Below are positions 7,316 to 10,000 of a stretch of 10,000 nucleotides of DNA, in pieces (position 1 is the first letter of the stretch; each line of letters begins with the position of its first letter). This DNA comes from Nitrospira sp. Its GTDB lineage: Bacteria; Nitrospirota; Nitrospiria; Nitrospirales; Nitrospiraceae. The notes beneath the pieces were generated by a model. That model saw only the letters and a program-made list of their open reading frames with translations, had not been told where the DNA came from and made no database searches. The stretch is taken from NCBI GenBank assembly GCA_020216985.1, contig JAIWOH010000201.1:1-10000 (forward strand), in the 5' to 3' direction. The position numbers were made by a program, and so were the translations under genes.

Positions 7316-7981
7316 TTAGACGTTCAGCGGCAGCCGCATCGGGTCGTTTTGAGTCATCACCGCTTTCTCAACTCTGGCGGACTTTTGGCGGCCGGGCCTG
7401 TTCGGACGGGTGATCGCGGAAGAGCGTCCTGTTTGGGGCGACGAGACAGATCCCCGAACCACTTCCCGTGCAAGCCGTTCGATCAGACGCTGCTGCGACA
7501 GCACGAGGGATTTTAATTCTTGCATCTGAGAGGCCAGACGGACGATGTCTTGCTGTTGTTGGAGAAGATAGCCCCTCAGCTCGGCCACTTCCTCGGGTTG
7601 CACCGCCGACGATTCCGCGGTTGGATTCATCGGAGCCGCACCTGGTTCGTCATCCGCCGACTCGACCGCCGGCCCTCGTGGCGCCGTCATCGCCAAGCGA
7701 TCCGATCCTTTTTCGATCGGCTCACGTTCCTCCGTCTCGGGCTCATTTTGCGCCTCGTCAGGCGGCCCTTGAAAAACCGAGCCGGACTCCGTCTTGCCCG
7801 CTGACGGTCTCGGACTCGTCACGGACGCCAACCGTTTCGCGACCGAGCGCGCGAAGGATGCCGCCGCTTCGCCAAATTTTCCACCAGCCGGTCGCTTGGC
7901 GGACCGGACGGCATCCAGTTGCTCCGGCGATGGGATGCGGCGAATGACGTGGATCGGCTCATCATTGAATCGGCGAGACAT
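7316..7981 (-). CDS. Hypothetical disordered/coiled-coil protein
   Basis: I do not recognise this 221-aa protein. It has three parts. Residues 1-53 are basic and partly helical (IHVIRRIPSPEQLDAVRSAK, then ASFARSVAKRLASV). Residues 54-127 are acidic, rich in Pro, Ser and Glu, and probably disordered. Residues 128-176 look like a Gln/Leu-rich coiled coil (PEEVAELRGYLLQQQQDIVRL, MQELKSLVLSQQRLIERL). A basic Ser/Pro/Arg tail ends at PLNV. There is no signal peptide or membrane segment, so it should be cytoplasmic. The start at 7981 has GGAG 8 nt upstream. It is first in a co-oriented run, 45 bp ahead of the TPR gene and behind a dyad-rich 160-bp gap. The coiled coil suggests self-association or a scaffold role, but this is inference. 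Biased composition leaves some doubt, though start, ribosome site and spacing all support a real gene. Confidence 0.78.
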   Translation of the reverse strand: MSRRFNDEPIHVIRRIPSPEQLDAVRSAKRPAGGKFGEAAASFARSVAKRLASVTSPRPSAGKTESGSVFQGPPDEAQNEPETEEREPIEKGSDRLAMTAPRGPAVESADDEPGAAPMNPTAESSAVQPEEVAELRGYLLQQQQDIVRLASQMQELKSLVLSQQRLIERLAREVVRGSVSSPQTGRSSAITRPNRPGRQKSARVEKAVMTQNDPMRLPLNV

Positions 7982-8022
7982 CTGTCAGGCTCCAGACCTT
8001 TCGAAACTCATCCGCCTCTCCC

Positions 8023-8068
8023 CATCGATCGACCGTACCGATGCTGAGACACGGTCAGATGCTGTCTC
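8023..8068. repeat. Two inverted repeats in the gap before the coiled-coil gene
   Basis: CATCG (8023-8027) is repeated inverted as CGATG (8039-8043) with a 11-bp spacer. GAGACA (8046-8051) is repeated inverted as TGTCTC (8063-8068) with an 11-bp spacer. The second dyad overlaps the putative -10 box. Dyads of this size and spacing suit a dimeric repressor site, but arms this short can also arise by chance. Confidence 0.35.
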
Positions 8069-8094
8069 TACTCCTGCTCAATGGGCAGAGTCAA
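8065..8094 (-). promoter_or_regulatory. Candidate promoter for the coiled-coil/TPR gene run
   Basis: On the minus strand TTGACT (8094-8089) is separated by 18 bp from TAGAGA (8070-8065). The -35 matches five of six consensus bases; the -10 matches only three. It lies 84 bp ahead of the start at 7981 in the only sizeable gap of this strand apart from that before msrA. Evidence is weak. Confidence 0.3.
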
Positions 8095-8141
8095 TGGTTT
8101 GCTCGAAGATCTGCCGTTTGACGGCCGTTTTTCCGTTCCCC

Positions 8142-9503
8142 TTAGAACCTGGTGACACTCGAAAAGTGAAAGTGAGGCAAGGCCATCGCCGGCGCCAACA
8201 TTTTTCCCGCTTCCGGCGTCACCGCCTCCGCGGGAACCGTCGCGACGCCGACATCGTGAAAGATCCGGAGAGGACTGTCATGAAAGCGGAAATTTTTCAC
8301 CGGACAGACGACGTGGCCGTTCTCCACGAGAAACGTTCCGTCGCGTGTCATCCCCGTCAAGGTCAGGTCGCGAAGATTGACGGAGCGGATATACCAAAAA
8401 TTCGTGACAAGAACGGCTCGATCGATCTGTTTCAGCAGCTCTCCCACGTTCCCGAACGATGCTCCCTCGACGGACAAGACCGGCGACTCCAGCGTGGGAA
8501 TGTTCTTGATCCCATGCGTGTGCGCCGTAAATCGATCGTACGCAAGTTGTTTCAAACGGCCGTCCTCGATCCACTGCGAGGGTTCGCTCGGTAATCCTTC
8601 TGAGGTAAACCCCACGCCGAACAGATCGGCATGATTCGGCACATTGCTCAACATCAACCGTTTGTCCACAATTCGGCTTCCCAGCCGTCCCGCGAATGGA
8701 CTAGTGCCCTTTTCATAAGATTTTGCGTCGAGGGCCCAGATCAGCCAAGACCAAAGCCCCGCCACGGCGGCCGGCTCGAGCACGACCGGATAGTCCCCGG
8801 GAGGAAGGTCCCTCGCTTCACGACTTCTCTTGGCTTTGTCGATCGCCGTCAGAGTCCGTTCTTGAATTTTCAGATGATCGATCGAACGGTGGGCTGCGGC
8901 GCTCCATCCCGTTGCGCCCGCTTCGCCTGTTCCGTCACCGGCCTGAACCGTCAGGCTGAACTGCGCCTTGGTCCTCATCTCCCAACCGAACAACCCGTTG
9001 TCCGCCGCCACGCCAATGGAGGCCGCCGACGACGACACAATCCCCGCCGCCATGAGATTTTCCATGCGGCAGAGGCTCACGGCTTCATTCGCGTATTCGT
9101 GGCGACGCACCGGCCCGTTGGCGACCGTTTCCTCTCTCGCCGTCTCCCTGATAGGAAACGGCCGGGGGTCCGGCGGCGGAAGGTATTCCGGATCTTCGGG
9201 TGCCGCTCGAGCGATGCGCTCAGCCCGCGCCACCATGTCTTGAACGGCACCGGCCGTAAAATCCGTTGTCGAGGCGGTGCCGTGTCGCCGGCCGAGCGAG
9301 ACGGTCACCGTCAGGAGGCCGCGCCTCGTATCGACGTTTTGAATGACACGGTTGTCGGCGAATCTCGTCGTGCCGGCTCGTTCGTCATGGAGTTTCACCA
9401 CGGTATGGTCGCCCGATGAACGGGCGAAGATCACGTCGGCCAGAAAGCGAAATTCGTCCCGGCTCGTCATCTTCGGCCACGGATTCGAGTCGGACAGGCT
9501 CAT
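8142..9503 (-). CDS. pmbA: PmbA/TldE-type subunit of TldD/TldE protease
   Basis: This 453-aa protein is of the TldD/PmbA (U62/modulator of gyrase) family. In E. coli TldD and TldE form a cytoplasmic heteromer that degrades unfolded peptides, including the microcin B17 leader and CcdA; TldD carries the metal-binding HExxxH site and TldE does not. This protein has no HExxxH; the matching region reads YPVVLEPAAVAGLWSWLIWAL (238-258), as in the non-catalytic partner. The C-terminal block VLVTNFWYIRSV, then LTLTGMTRDGTFLVENGHVV and PVKNFRFHDSP (about 364-411) is typical of the family, as are FADNRVIQNVDTRRG and TVSLGRRHGTAST in the N-terminal domain. The start at 9503 has GGAGGAGAGG just upstream. 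It overlaps the stop of tldD by ATGA, giving translational coupling. The end is followed by a 160-bp gap. Confidence 0.93.
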   Translation of the reverse strand: MSLSDSNPWPKMTSRDEFRFLADVIFARSSGDHTVVKLHDERAGTTRFADNRVIQNVDTRRGLLTVTVSLGRRHGTASTTDFTAGAVQDMVARAERIARAAPEDPEYLPPPDPRPFPIRETAREETVANGPVRRHEYANEAVSLCRMENLMAAGIVSSSAASIGVAADNGLFGWEMRTKAQFSLTVQAGDGTGEAGATGWSAAAHRSIDHLKIQERTLTAIDKAKRSREARDLPPGDYPVVLEPAAVAGLWSWLIWALDAKSYEKGTSPFAGRLGSRIVDKRLMLSNVPNHADLFGVGFTSEGLPSEPSQWIEDGRLKQLAYDRFTAHTHGIKNIPTLESPVLSVEGASFGNVGELLKQIDRAVLVTNFWYIRSVNLRDLTLTGMTRDGTFLVENGHVVCPVKNFRFHDSPLRIFHDVGVATVPAEAVTPEAGKMLAPAMALPHFHFSSVTRF

Positions 9504-10000
9504 GATCCCTCTCCTCCCCTGATCACGTGAACTCGCCGAAACAACGCCGGCGACGCAGCATGAGTCATCCAGCCGGCCTGAACCGGCTGCCCCTTACCGC
9601 AGGTAATGAATCCATACCGGCGTCGGAAGGACCGGTCCGCCACGCCGTCGCAACTGTTCCAAAATTCGGGAGTGATGCCGTGATAGATCACGTCGCGCAG
9701 CATGTGGGTTCGCCGGCCGTTTTCGATCAACCAGAAGGCGTCGCCTCCGAATTGAAAATTGTACCGGCGTTGATCGATGCTGTACGACCCGTGGCCTTCG
9801 ATGTAAATCCCGCGCTTGACGTCCGCGATCAGTTGATCGAGCGTGTGCTCGCCCGGCTCAAGGCCGATGTTGGCGATGCGCACGATCGGCACACTGCCCC
9901 ACCCATCCGCTCGATTCGAGCCACGCGATCGCGTTTCGCCGATCTTCGGCGCCACCTCCCGGTTTGTGCAATAGCCGACGAAGACGCCGTCTCGGACGAC
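9500..10000 (-). CDS. tldD: TldD-type metalloprotease subunit, C-terminal part (runs off right edge)
   Basis: This is the last 166 codons of a minus-strand gene whose start lies beyond the window; the frame stays open to position 10000 (VVRDGVFVGYCTNREV is read upstream of a GTG at 9955 that is unlikely to be the true start). Family signatures include SRGSNRADGWGSVPIVRIANI, GLEPGEHTLDQLIADVKRGIY, FQFGGDAFWLIENGR, DVIYHGITPEFWNSCDGVAD, and the C-terminal ITCGKGQPVQAGWMTHAASPALFRRV. Complete members are about 450-480 aa, so the HExxxH zinc site should lie outside the window and cannot be verified. It overlaps the following pmbA by the four bases ATGA, the usual arrangement for subunits made in a fixed ratio. 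Confidence 0.93.
   Translation of the reverse strand, partial: VVRDGVFVGYCTNREVAPKIGETRSRGSNRADGWGSVPIVRIANIGLEPGEHTLDQLIADVKRGIYIEGHGSYSIDQRRYNFQFGGDAFWLIENGRRTHMLRDVIYHGITPEFWNSCDGVADRSFRRRYGFITCGKGQPVQAGWMTHAASPALFRRVHVIRGGEGS

Noticed and set aside
8113..8132. GCCGT-TTG-ACGGC hairpin followed by TTTTT on the plus strand
   Set aside because: It has terminator form only in the plus direction, and no plus-strand gene precedes it. On the minus strand, where pmbA ends, no T-run follows the stem.
8631..9419. A 262-codon plus-strand open frame
   Set aside because: Antisense to the pmbA gene, Arg-rich, no ribosome site that I can see.

Overview
The window is a GC-rich, densely coded bacterial chromosomal segment of housekeeping and accessory genes. 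It has no sign of phage, transposon, CRISPR or RNA genes. The gene set and protein style fit a Nitrospirota bacterium such as Nitrospira: LeuC/LeuD, a MEKHLA-domain protein, a TIGR00725-type protein, a secreted TPR protein with HPGACHYYIHAVEAS-type motifs, and a TldD/PmbA pair. That assignment rests on remembered family resemblance, not on a search.

Left part (1-2472). A truncated MEKHLA-domain gene runs leftward off the window edge. Divergent from it, leuC and leuD run rightward and encode the two subunits of isopropylmalate dehydratase (leucine biosynthesis). leuC has a perfect TATAAT -10 box and a strong Shine-Dalgarno, which fix its start at 361. A tandem GGATATT repeat lies just upstream of the -35 box.

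Right part (2540-10000). Everything else lies on the minus strand. In transcription order it is: the 3' part of tldD and a full-length partner (pmbA/tldE), overlapping by ATGA; a 160-bp gap with a possible promoter and two inverted repeats; a disordered/coiled-coil protein of unknown function; a secreted 554-aa TPR protein; a SLOG/LOG-like TIGR00725 protein; an exported MsrA; a class I/II aminotransferase; and a small lipoprotein that converges on leuD. From 7981 down to 2540 all genes are co-oriented. The spacers are 33 to 57 bp except for 144 bp before msrA, so one or two transcripts are plausible.

How the genes work together: leuCD act jointly on isopropylmalate, and TldD/TldE form a heteromeric protease. 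Three products of the minus-strand block carry export signals (MsrA, the TPR protein and the lipoprotein), which suggests partly envelope-related functions, but no defined pathway links them. I found no strong case for a wholly new system. The most open items are the coiled-coil orphan, the histidine-rich secreted TPR protein, and the dyad-rich region ahead of the orphan.
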